DNA from: Trichomonas vaginalis G3
Taxonomy: Eukaryota; Parabasalia; Trichomonadida; Trichomonadidae
Assembly (NCBI RefSeq): GCF_026262505.1
Contig: NC_067205.1
Location: 10,416,001-10,480,000, forward strand
DNA: 64,000 nucleotides
Direction: 5' to 3'
The position numbers were made by a program, and so were the translations under genes. Within the stretch, counting starts at the first letter, position 1, and each line of letters begins with the position of its first letter. Positions 1 through 13,000 of this stretch are shown here, piece by piece. The notes beneath the pieces are model-generated. The model did no database searches and was not told the origin of the DNA. It saw only the letters and a list, made by a program, of their open reading frames with translations.

Positions 1-2149
1 TCCTCGCTGTTTTATGAAATTCTATTTCTTTTCATATTCTCGTTGTTTTATGAAAACTCATATTCCTCGCTGTTTTATGAAATTCTATTTCTTTTCATAT
101 TCCTCGCTGTTTTATGAAATTCTATTTCTTTTCATATTCTTCGTTGTTTTATGAAACTCATATTCCTCGCTGTTTTATGAAATTCTATTTCTTTTCATAT
201 TCCTCGCTGTTTTATGAAATTCTATTTCTTTTCATATTCCTCGCTGTTTTATGAAATTCTATTTCTTTTCATATTCTTCGTTGTTTTATGAAATTCTATT
301 TCTTTTCATATTCCTCGCTGTTTTATGAAATTCTATTTCTTTTCATATTCTTCGTTGTTTTATGAAACTCATATTCCTCGCTGTTTTATGAAATTCTATT
401 TCTTTTCATATTCTCGTTGTTTTATGAAATTCTATTTCTTTTCATATTCCTCGCTGTTTTATGAAATTCTATTTCTTTTCATATTCTTCGTTGTTTTATG
501 AAACTCATATTCCTCGCTGTTTTATGAAATTCTATTTCTTTTCATATTCTCGTTGTTTTATGAAATTCTATTTCTTTTCATATTCCTCGTTGTTTTATGA
601 AATTCTATTTCTTTTCATATTCCTCGCTGTTTTATGAAATTCTATTTCTTTTCATATTTTCGTTGTTTTATGAAACTCATATTCCTCGCTGTTTTATGAA
701 ATTCTATTTCTTTTCATATTCTCGTTGTTTTATGAAATTCTATTTCTTTTCATATTCCTCGCTGTTTTATGAAATTCTATTTCTTTTCATATTCTCGTTG
801 TTTTATGAAATTCTATTTCTTTTCATATTCCTCGCTGTTTTATGAAATTCTATTTCTTTTCATATTCTTCGTTGTTTTATGAAACTCATATTCCTCGCTG
901 TTTTATGAAATTCTATTTCTTTTCATATTCCTCGCTGTTTTATGAAATTCTATTTCTTTTCATATTCTTCGTTGTTTTATGAAATTCTATTTCTTTTCAT
1001 ATTCCTCGCTGTTTTATGAAATTCTATTTCTTTTCATATTCTTCGTTGTTTTATGAAACTCATATTCCTCGTTTTTTATGAAATTCTATTCTTTTCATAT
1101 TCCTCGCTGTTTTATGAAATTCTATTTCTTTTCATATTCTTCGTTGTTTTATGAAACTCATATTCCTCGCTGTTTTATGAAATTCTATTTCTTTTCATAT
1201 TCTCGTTGTTTTATGAAATTCTATTTCTTTTCATATTCCTCGCGTTTTATGAAATTCTATTTCTTTTCATATTCCTCGCTGTTTTATGAAATTCTATTTC
1301 TTTTCATATTCTCGTTGTTTTATGAAACTCATATTCCTCGCTGTTTTATGAAATTCTATTTCTTTTCATATTCCTCGCTGTTTTATGAAATTCTATTTCT
1401 TTTCATATTCTTCGTTGTTTTATGAAACTCATATTCCTCGCTGTTTTAAAATTCTATTTCTTTTCATATTCCTCGCTGTTTTATGAAATTCTATTTCTTT
1501 TCATATTCCTCGCTGTTTTATGAAATTCTATTTCTTTTCATATTCTCGCTGTTTTATGAAACTCATATTCCTCGCTGTTTTAAAATTCTATTTCTTTTCA
1601 TATTCTCGTTGTTTTATGAAATTCTATTTCTTTTCATATTCCTCGCTGTTTTATGAAATTCTATTTCTTTTCATATTCTTCGTTGTTTTATGAAACTCAT
1701 ATTCCTCGCTGTTTTATGAAATTCTATTTCTTTTCATATTCTCGTTGTTTTATGAAATTCTATTTCTTTTCATATTCCTCGCTGTTTTATGAAATTCTAT
1801 TTCTTTTCATATTCTTCGTTGTTTTATGAAACTCATATTCCTCGCTGTTTTATGAAATTCTATTTCTTTTCATATTCCTCGCTGTTTTATGAAATTCTAT
1901 TTCTTTTCATATTCTTCGTTGTTTTATGAAATTCTATTTCTTTTCATATTCTTCGTTGTTTTATGAAACTCATATTCCTCGCTGTTTTATGAAATTCTAT
2001 TTCTTTTCATATTCTCGTTGTTTTATGAAACTCATATTCTCGCTGTTTTATGAAATTCTATTTCTTTTCATATTCCTCGTTGTTTTACGAAATTCTATTT
2101 CTTTTCATATTCCTCGCTGTTTTATGAAATTCTATTTCTTTTCATATTC

Positions 2150-5100
2150 CTCGTTGTTTTTATGAAATTCTATTTCTTTTCATTTCTCGCTGTTTTTATG
2201 AAATTCTATTTCTTTCATATTCTTCGTTGTTTTATGAAACTCATATTCCTCGCTGTTTTATGAAATTCTATTTCTTTTCATATTCATCGTTGTTTTATGA
2301 AATTCTATTTCTTTTCATATTCCTCGCTGTTTTATGAAATTCTATTTTCTTTTCATATTCTTCGTTGTTTTATGAAATTCTAATTTCTTTTCATATTCCT
2401 CGCTGTTTTACGAAATTCTATTTCTTTTCATATTCTTCGTTGTTTTATGAAATTCTATTTCTTTNNNNNNNNNNNNNNNNNNNNNNNNNNNNNNNNNNNN
2501 NNNNNNNNNNNNNNNNNNNNNNNNNNNNNNNNNNNNNNNNNNNNNNNNNNNNNNNNNNNNNNNNATTTCTTTCATATTCCTCGCTGTTTTATGAAATTCT
2601 ATTTCTTTTCATATCTCTTCGTTGTTTTATGAAAACTCATATTCCTCGTTGTTTATGAAATTCTATTTCTTTTCATATTCCTCGCTGTTTTATGAAATTC
2701 TATTTCTTTTCATATTCTTCGTTGTTTTATGAAACTCATATTCCTCGTGTTTTACAAAATTCTATTTCTTTTCATATTCCTCGTTGTTTTATGAAATTCT
2801 ATTTCTTTTCATATTCCTCGCTGTTTTATGAAATTCTATTTCTTTTCATATTCTTCTGTTGTTTTATGAAACTCATATTCCTCGTTGTTTTATGAAATTC
2901 TATTTCTTTTCATATTCCTCGCTGTTTTATGAAATTCTATTTCTTTTCATATTCTTCGTTTTATGAAATTCTATTTCTTTTCATATTCTCGTTGTTTTAT
3001 GAATTCATTTCTTTCATATTCCTCGCTGTTTTATGAAATTCTATTCTTTTTCATATTCTTCGTTGTTTTATGAAACTCATATTCCTCGTTGTTTTATGAA
3101 ATTCTATTTCTTTTCATATTCCTCGCTGTTTTATGAAATTCTATTTCTTTTCATATTCTTCGTTGTTTTATGAAACTCATATCTCGCTGGTGTTTATGAA
3201 ATTCTATTTCTTTTCATATTCTTCGTTGTTTTATGAAACTCATATTCCTCGCTGTTTTATTGAAATTCTATTTCTTTTCATATTCTTCGTTGTTTTATGA
3301 AACTCATATTCCTCGCTGTTTTATGAAATTCTATTTCTTTTCATATTCTTCGTTGTTTTACGAAATTCTATTTCTTTTCATATTCCTCGCTGTTTTATGA
3401 AATTCTATTTCTTTTCATATTCTTCGTTGTTTTATGAAACTCATATTCCTCGTGTTTTATGAAATTCTATTTCTTTTCATATTCTCGTTGTTTTATGAAA
3501 CTCATATTCCTCGTTGTTTAGAAAATTCTATTTCTTTTCATATTCTTCGTTGTTTATGAAATTCTAATTTCTTTCATATCCTCGCTGTTTTATGAAATTC
3601 TATTTCTTTTCATATTCTTCTTGTTTTTATGAAATTCTATTTCTTTTCATATTCTTCGTTGTTTTATGAAACCATATTCTCTCGCTGTTTTATGAAATTC
3701 TATTTCTTTTCATATTCTCGTTGTTTTATGAAATTCTATTTCTTTTCATATCTCGTTGTTTTAGAATACTATTTCTTTTATATTCTCCTGTTTATGAAAT
3801 TCTATTTCTTTTCATATTCTTCGTTGTTTTATGAAACTCATATTCCTCGTTGTTTTATGAAATTCTATTTCTTTTCATATTCTTCGTTGTTTTATGAAAC
3901 TTCTATTTCTTTCATATCCTCGCTGTTTTATGAAATTCTATTTCTTTTCATATTCCTCGTTGTTTATGAAACTCATATTCCTCGCTGTTTTATGAAATTC
4001 TATTTCTTTTCATATTCCTCGTTGTTTTAATGAAATTCTATTTCTTTTCATATTCTTCGTTGTTTTATGAAACTCATATTCCTCGTTGTTTTATGAAATT
4101 CTATTTCTTTCATATTCTTCGTTGTTTTATGAAACTCATATTCCTCGTGTTTTATGAAATTCTATTTCTTTTCATATTCTTCGTTGTTTTATGAAACTCA
4201 TATTCCTCGCTGTTTTATGAAATTCTATTTCTTTTCATATTCCTCGTTGTTTTATGAAATTCTATTTCTTTTCATATTCATCGTTGTTTTACGAAATTCT
4301 ATTTCTTTTCATATTCCTCGCTGTTTTATGAATTCTATTTCTTTCATATTCTTCGTTGTTTTATAAACTCATATTCCTCCTGTTTTATGAAATTCTATTT
4401 CTTTTCATATTCTTCGTTGTTTTATGAAACTCATATTCCTCGCTGTTTTATGAAATTCTATTTCTTTTCATATTCCTCGTTGTTTTAAAATTCTATTTCT
4501 TTCATATTTCGCTGTTTTATGAAATTCTATTTCTTTTCATATTCCTCGCTGTTTTATGAAATCTATTTCTTTTCATATTCTTCGTTGTTTATGAAACTCA
4601 TATTCCTCGTTGTTTACAAAATTCTATTTCTTTTTCATATTCTTCGTTGTTTTATGAAATTCTATTTCTTTTCATATTCCTCGCTGTTTTATGAAATTCT
4701 ATTTCTTTTCATATTCTTCGTTGTTTTATGAAACTCATATTCCTCGTTGTTTTACAAAATTCTATTTCTTTTCATATTCTTCGTTGTTTTATGAAATTCT
4801 ATTTCTTTTCATATTCCTCGCTGTTTTATGAAATTCTATTTCTTTTCATATTCTTCGTTGTTTTATGAAACTCATATTCCTCGCTGTTTTTAAAATTCTA
4901 TTTCTTTTCATATTCCTCTTGTTTTATGAAATTCTATTTCTTTTCATATTCATCCGTTGTTTTAGAATTCTATTTCTTTTCATATTCCTCGCTGTTTTAT
5001 GAAATTCTATTTTCTTTTCATATTCTTCGTTGTTTTATGAAACTCATATTCCTCGTGTTTTTATGAAATTCTATTTCTTTATTATTCCTCCTCTGTTTTT

Positions 5101-8100
5101 ATGAAATTCTATTCTTTTCATATTCCTCGCTGTTTTATGAAATTCATTTCTTTTCATATTCTTCGTTTTTATGAAACTCATATTCCTCGCTGTTTTATGA
5201 AATTCTATTTTTCATATTCCTCGCTGTTTTATGAAATTCTATTTCTTTTCATATTCTTCGTTGTTTATGAAACTCATATTCCTCGCTGTTTTATGAAATT
5301 CTATTTTCTTTCATATTCTCCTCGCTGTTTTATGAAATTCTATTTCTTTTCATATTCTTCGTTGTTTTATGAAAATTCTATTTCTTCTTCATATTCCTCG
5401 CTGTTTTATGAAATTCTATTTCTTTTCATATTCTTCGTGTTTTATGAAATATTTCCTCGTTGTTTTATGAAATTCTATTTCTTTTCATATTCCTCTGTTT
5501 TACGAAATTCTATTTCTTATATTTCCTCGCTGTTTTATGAAATTCTATTTCTTTTCATATTCTTCGTTGTTTTATGAAACTCATTATTCCTCGTGTTTTA
5601 TGAAATTCTATTTCTTTTCATATTCATCGCTTGTTTTATGAAATTCTATTTCTTTTCATATCCTCGCTGTTTTATGAAATTCTATTTCTTTCATATTCTT
5701 CGTTGTTTACGAAATTCTATTCTTTTCATATTCTCGCTGTTTTATGAAATCTATTCTTTTCATATTTTCGTTTTATGAAACTCATATTCCTCGCTGTTTT
5801 ATGAAATTCTATTTCTTTTCATATTCCTCGCTGTTTTATGAAATTCTATTTCTTTTCATATTCTTCGTTGTTTTATGAAACTCATATTCCTCGTTGTTTT
5901 ATGAAATTCTATTTCTTTTCATATTCCTCGTTGTTTTACGAAATTCTATTTCTTTTCATATTCCTCGCTGTTTTATGAAATTCTATTTCTTTTCATATTC
6001 TTCGTTGTTTTATGAAACTCATATTCCTCGTGTTTTTATGAAATTCTATTTCTTTTCATATTCCTCGCTGTTTTATGAAATTCTATTTCTTTTCATATTC
6101 CTCGCTGTTTTATGAAATTCTATTTCTTTTCATATTCTTCGTTGTTTTACGAAATTCTATTTCTTTTCATATTCCTCGCTGTTTTATGAAATTCTATTTC
6201 TTTTCATATTCTTTCGTTGTTTTATGAAACTCATATTCCTCGCTGTTTACAAATTCTATTTCTTTTCATATTCTCGTTGTTTTATGAAATTCTATTTCTT
6301 TTCATATTCCTCGCTGTTTTATGAAATTCTATTTCTTTTCATATTCTTCGTTGTTTTTATGAAACTCATATTCCTCGTTGTTTTATGAATTCTATTTCTT
6401 TTCATATTCTTCGTTGTTTTATGAAATTCTATTTCTTTTCATATTCCTCGCTGTTTTATGAAATTCTATTTCTTTTCATATTCTTCGTTGTTTTATGAAA
6501 CTCATATTCCTCGCTTTTTATGAAATTCTATTTCTTTCATATTCTCGCTTGTTTATGAAATTCTATTTCTTTCATATTCTTCGCTGTTTTATGAAACTCA
6601 TATTCCTCGCTGTTTTTATGAATTCTATTTCTTTTCATATTCTTCGTTGTTTTATGAAACTCATATTCCTCGCTGTTTTATGAAATTCTATTTCTTTTCA
6701 TATTCTTCGTTTTTATGAAACTCATATTCCTCGCTGTTTTATGAAATTCTATTTCTTTTCATATTCTCGTTGTTTTATGAAATTCTATTTCTTTTCATAT
6801 TCCTCGCTGTTTTATGAAATTCTATTTCTTTTCATATTCTTCGTTTTTTATGAAACTCATATTCCTCGCTGTTTTATGAAATTCTATTTCTTTCATATTC
6901 TCGTTGTTTTACGAAATTCTATTTCTTTTCATATTCCTCGCTGTTTTATGAAATTCTATTTCTTTTCATATTCTTCGTTGTTTTATGAAACTCATATCCT
7001 CGCTTGTTTTATGAAATTCTATTTCTTTTCATATTCCTCGCTGTTTTATGAAATTCTATTTCTTTTCATATTCCTCGCTGTTTACGAAATTCTATTTCTT
7101 TTCATATTCCTCGCTGTTTTATGAAATTCTATTTCTTTTCATATTCCTCGCTGTTTTATGAAATTCTATTTCTTTTCATATTCTTCGTTGTTTTATGAAA
7201 CTCATATTCCTCGCTGTTTTATGAAATTCTATTTCTTTTCATATTCCTCGCTGTTGTTTATGAAATTCTATTTCTTTTTCATATTCTTCGTTGTTTTATG
7301 AATTCTATTTCTTTCATATTCCTCGCTGTTTTATGAAATTCATTTCTTTTCATATTCTCGTTGTTTTATGAAATTCATTCTTTTCATATTCTCGTTGTTT
7401 TATAAACTCATATTCTCGCTGTTTTATGAAATTCTATTTCTTTTCATATTCCTCGTTGTTTTACGAAATTCTATTTCTTTTCATATTCCTCGCTGTTTTA
7501 TGAAATTCTATTTCTTTTCATATTCTTCGTTGTTTTATGAAACTTATTCCTCTGTTTTTGAATTTATTTCTTTTCATATTCTTCGTCTGTTTTATTGAAA
7601 TTCTATTTCTTTTCATATTCCTCGTTGTTTTATGAAATTCTATTTCTTTTCATATTCCTCGCTGTTTTATGAAATTCTATTTCTTTTCATATTCTTCGTG
7701 TTTTATGAAAACTCATATTCCTCGTTGTTTTATGAAATTCTATTTCTTTCATATCTCCTCGCTGTTTATGAAATTCTATTTCTTTTTCATATTTCCTCGC
7801 TGTTTTAGAAATTCTATTTCTTTTCATATTCCTCGCTGTTTATGAAATTCTATTTCTTTTCATATCTTCGCTGTTTTATGAAATTTATTTCTTTCATATT
7901 CTTCGTTGTTTTATGAAACTCATATTCCTCGCTCTGTTTTATGAAAAATTCTATTCTTTTTCATATTCCTCGCTGTTTTATAAAATTCTTATTTCTTTTC
8001 ATATTCTTCGTTGTTTTTATGAAATTCTATTTCTTGTTTCATTTTTTCTTTCCTGTTTTATGAAATTCTATTTCTTTCTATTCTTCGTTGTTTATGAAAC

Positions 8101-10070
8101 TCATATTCCTCGCTGTTTTATGAAATTCTATTTCTTTTCATATTCATCTTCGTTTAATCGAACTTTCTATTTCTTTTTACATATTTCTCCTCGTTGTTTT
8201 ATGAAACTCATATTCCTCGCTGTTTTTATGAAATTCTATTTCTTTTTCATATTCTCGTTGTTTTATCGAAGAAATTCTATTTCTTTTCATATTCTCGCTG
8301 TTTTATGAAATTCTATTTCTTTTCATATTCCTTCGCTGTTTTATGAAATTCTATTTCTTTTCATATTCTCGTTGTTTTATGAAACTTTTCATATTCTCCG
8401 TGTTTTATGAAATTCTATTTCTTTTCATATTCCTCGCTGTTTTATGAAATTCTATTTCTTTTCATATTCTTCTTTGTTTTATGAAACTCATATTCCTCGC
8501 TGTGTTTAAAAATTCTATTCTTTTTCATATTCCTCGTTGTTTTATGAAATTCTATTTCTTTTCATATTTCCTTCGCTGTTTTATGAAATTCTATTTCTTT
8601 TCATATTCCTCGTCTGTTTTAATAAACTCATATTCCTCGCTGTTTTTAAAATCTATTTCTTTTCATATTCTCCGTGTTTATGAAATTCTATTTCTTTTCA
8701 TATCCTCGCGTTTTTATGAAATTCTATTTCTTTTCATATTCTTCGTTGTTTTATGAAACTCATATTCCTCGCTGTTTAAAAATTCTATTCTTTTTCATAT
8801 TCTCGTTGTTTTATGAAATTCTATTTCTTTTCATATCTTCGCTGTTTTATGAAATTCTATTTCTTTTCATATTCTTCGTTTGTTTTATGAAACTCATATT
8901 CCTCGCTGTTTTATTGAAATTCTATTTCTTTTCATATTCCTCGCTGTTTTTATGAAATTCTATTTCTTTTCATATTCTTCTTGTGTTTATGAAATTCTAT
9001 TTCTTTTCATATTCTTCGTTGTTTTATGAAACTCATATTCTCGCTGTTTTATGAAATTCTATTTCTTTCATATTCTCGTTGTTTTATGAAACTCATATTC
9101 CTCGCTGTTTTATGAAATTCTATTTCTTTTCATATTCTTCGTTGTTTTATGAAATTCTATTCTTTTCATATTCCTCGCTGTTTTATGAAATTCTATTTCT
9201 TTTCATATTCCTCGTTGTTTATTATTCCTCGCTGTTTTATGAAATTCTATTCTTTTCATATTCCTCGCTGTTTTATGAAATTCTATTTCTTTTTCATATT
9301 CCTCGCTGTTTTAATGAAATTCTATTTCTTTTCATATTCTTCGTTGTTTTATGAACTCATATTCTCGCTGTTTTATGAATTCTATTTCTTTTCATATTCT
9401 CGTTGTTTTATGAAATTCTATTTCTTTTCATATTCCTCGCTGTTTTATGAAATTCTATTTCTTTTCATATTCTTCGTTGTTTTATGAAACTCATATTCCT
9501 CGCTTGTTTTATGAAATTCTATTTCTTTTCATATTCGCTGTTTTATGAAATTCTATTTTCTTTTCATATTCTCGTGTTTTATGAAATTCTATTTCTTTTC
9601 ATATTCTTCGTTGTTTTATGAAACTCATATTCCTCGCTGTTTTATGAAATTCTATTTCTTTCATATTCTCGTTGTTTTATGAAATTCTATTTCTTTTCAT
9701 ATTCTCGCTGTTTTATGAAATTCTATTTCTTTTCATATTCTCGTTGTTTTATGAAATTCTATTTCTTTTCATATTCCTCGCTGTTTTATGAAATTCTATT
9801 TCTTTTCATATTCTTCGTTGTTTTATGAAACTCATATTCCTCGCTGTTTTATGAAATTCTATTTCTTTTCATATTCTCGCTGTTTTATGAAATTCTATTT
9901 CTTTCATATTCTCGTTGTTTTATGAAATTCTATTTCTTTTCATATTCCTCGCTGTTTTATGAAATTCTATTTCTTTTCATATTCTTCGTTGTTTTATGAA
10001 ACTTCATATTCTTCGTTGTTTTATGAAATCTATTTTTTTCAAAATATTCCTACGCTGTTTTAATGAAATT
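2150..10070. other. Indel-rich block of the satellite
   Basis: Here the monomers carry many one- to four-base losses and gains, mostly in T, TTC or CG runs, for example around 3540-3600, 5040-5530, 7880-8420 and 10020-10060. The same monomers from 10.1 to 24.9 kb are nearly uniform apart from recurrent variants. The block starts close to the N gap. Unpolished long-read consensus is the simplest reading; an older, decayed sub-array is the alternative. Confidence 0.7.
2465..2564. other. Assembly gap of 100 N inside the satellite
   Basis: Exactly 100 N bases with satellite monomers on both sides. A round 100 is the usual placeholder for a gap of unknown length, so the true array length is not known. 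Confidence 0.97.
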
Positions 10071-13000
10071 CTATTTCTTTTCATATTCTTCGTTGTTTTA
10101 TGAAACTCATATTCCTCGCTGTTTTATGAAATTCTATTTCTTTTCATATTCTTCGTTGTTTTATGAAATTCTATTTCTTTTCATATTCCTCGCTGTTTTA
10201 TGAAATTCTATTTCTTTTCATATTCCTCGCTGTTTTATGAAATTCTATTCTTTTCATATTCTTCGTTGTTTTATGAAACTCATATTCCTCGTTGTTTTAT
10301 GAAATTCTATTTCTTTTCATATTCTCGTGTTTTATGAAATTCTATTTCTTTTCATATTCTCGTTGTTTTATGAAATTCTCATATTCCTCGCTGTTTTATG
10401 AAATTCTATTTCTTTCATATTCCTCGCTGTTTTATGAAATTCTATTTCTTTTCATATTCCTCGCTGTTTTATGAAATTCTATTTCTTTTCATATTCTCGT
10501 GTTTTATGAAACTCATATTCCTCGCTGTTTTACAAAATTCTATTTCTTTTCATATTCCTCGCTGTTTTATGAAATTCTATTTCTTTTCATATTCCTCGCT
10601 GTTTTATGAAATTCTATTTCTTTTCATATTCTTCGTTGTTTTATGAAACTCATATTCCTCGCTGTTTTACAAAATTCTATTTCTTTTCATATTCTCGTTG
10701 TTTTATGAAATTCTATTTCTTTTCATATTCCTCGCTGTTTTATGAAATTCTATTTCTTTTCATATTCTTCGTTGTTTTATGAAACTCATATTCCTCGCTG
10801 TTTTATGAAATTCTATTTCTTTTCATATTCCTCGTTGTTTTATGAAATTCTATTTCTTTTCATATTCCTCGCTGTTTTATGAAATTCTATTTCTTTTCAT
10901 ATTCTTCGTTGTTTTATGAAACTCATATTCCTCGCTGTTTTATGAAATTCTATTTCTTTTCATATTCTCGTTGTTTTATGAAATTCTCATATTCTCGTTG
11001 TTTTATGAAATTCTATTTCTTTTCATATTCTTCGTTGTTTTATGAAATTCTATTTCTTTTCATATTCCTCGCTGTTTTATGAAATTCTATTTCTTTTCAT
11101 ATTCATCGTTGTTTTATGAAACTCATATTCCTCGCTGTTTTATGAAATTCTATTTCTTTTCATATTCTTCGTTGTTTTATGAAATTCTATTTCTTTTCAT
11201 ATTCCTCGTTGTTTTACGAAATTCTATTTCTTTTCATATTCCTCGCTGTTTTATGAAATTCTATTTCTTTTCATATTCTTCGTTGTTTTATGAAACTCAT
11301 ATTCCTCGTTGTTTTATGAAATTCTATTTCTTTTCATATTCTTCGTTGTTTTATGAAATTCTATTTCTTTTCATATTCCTCGCTGTTTTATGAAATTCTA
11401 TTTCTTTTCATATTCTTCGTTGTTTTATGAAACTCATATTCCTCGTTTTTATGAAATTCTATTTCTTTTCATATTCCTCGCTGTTTTATGAAATTCTATT
11501 TCTTTTCATATTCTTCGTTGTTTTATGAAACTCATATTCCTCGCTGTTTTATGAAATTCTATTTCTTTTCATATTCTCGTTGTTTTATGAAATTCTATTT
11601 CTTTTCATATTCCTCGCTGTTTTATGAAATTCTATTTCTTTTCATATTCTTCGTTGTTTTATGAAACTCATATTCCTCGCTGTTTTATGAAATTCTATTT
11701 CTTTTCATATTCCTCGCTGTTTTATGAAATTCTATTTCTTTTCATATTCTTCGTTGTTTTATGAAACTCATATTCCTCGCTGTTTTATGAAATTCTATTT
11801 CTTTCATATTCTTCGTTGTTTTATGAAACTCATATTCCTCGCTGTTTTATGAAATTCTATTTCTTTTCATATTTCTTCGTTGTTTTATGAAATTCTATTT
11901 CTTTTCATATTCCTCGCTGTTTTTATGAAATTCTATTTCTTTTCATATTCTTCGTTGTTTTATGAAACTCATATTCCTCGCTGTTTTATGAAATTCTATT
12001 TCTTTTCATATTCCTCGCTGTTTTATGAAATTCTATTTCTTTTCATATTCTCGTTGTTTTATGAAACTCATATTCTCGTTGTTTTACAAATTCTATTTCT
12101 TTTCATATTCTCGCTGTTTTATGAAATTCTATTTCTTTTCATATTCCTCGCTGTTTTATGAAATTCTATTTCTTTTCATATTCTTCGTTGTTTTATGAAA
12201 TTCTATTTCTTTTCATATTCCTCGCTGTTTTATGAAATTCTATTTCTTTTCATATTCTTCGTTGTTTTATGAAACTCATATTCCTCGCTGTTTTATGAAA
12301 TTCTATTTCTTTTCATATTCCTCGCTGTTTTATGAAATTCTATTTCTTTTCATATTCTTCGTTGTTTTATGAAACTCATATTCCTCGCTGTTTTATGAAA
12401 TTCTATTTCTTTTCATATTCCTCGCTGTTTTATGAAATTCTATTTCTTTTCATATTCCTCGCTGTTTTATGAAATTCTATTTCTTTTCATATTCTTCGTT
12501 GTTTTATGAAACTCATATTCCTCGCTGTTTTATGAAATTCTATTTCTTTTCATATTCCTCGCTGTTTTATGAAATTCTATTTCTTTTCATATTCCTCGCT
12601 GTTTTATGAAATTCTATTTCTTTTCATATTCTTCGTTGTTTTATGAAACTCATATTCCTCGCTGTTTTATGAAATTCTATTTCTTTTCATATTCCTCGCT
12701 GTTTTATGAAATTCTATTTCTTTTCATATTCCTCGCTGTTTTATGAAATTCTATTTCTTTTCATATTCCTCGCTGTTTTATGAAACTCATATTCCTCGCT
12801 GTTTTACAAAATTCTATTTCTTTTCATATTCCTCGCTGTTTTATGAAATTCTATTTCTTTTCATATTCCTCGCTGTTTTATGAAATTCTATTTCTTTTCA
12901 TATTCTTCGTTGTTTTATGAAACTCATATTCCTCGCTGTTTTACAAAATTCTATTTCTTTTCATATTCATCGTTGTTTTATGAAATTCTATTTCTTTTCA

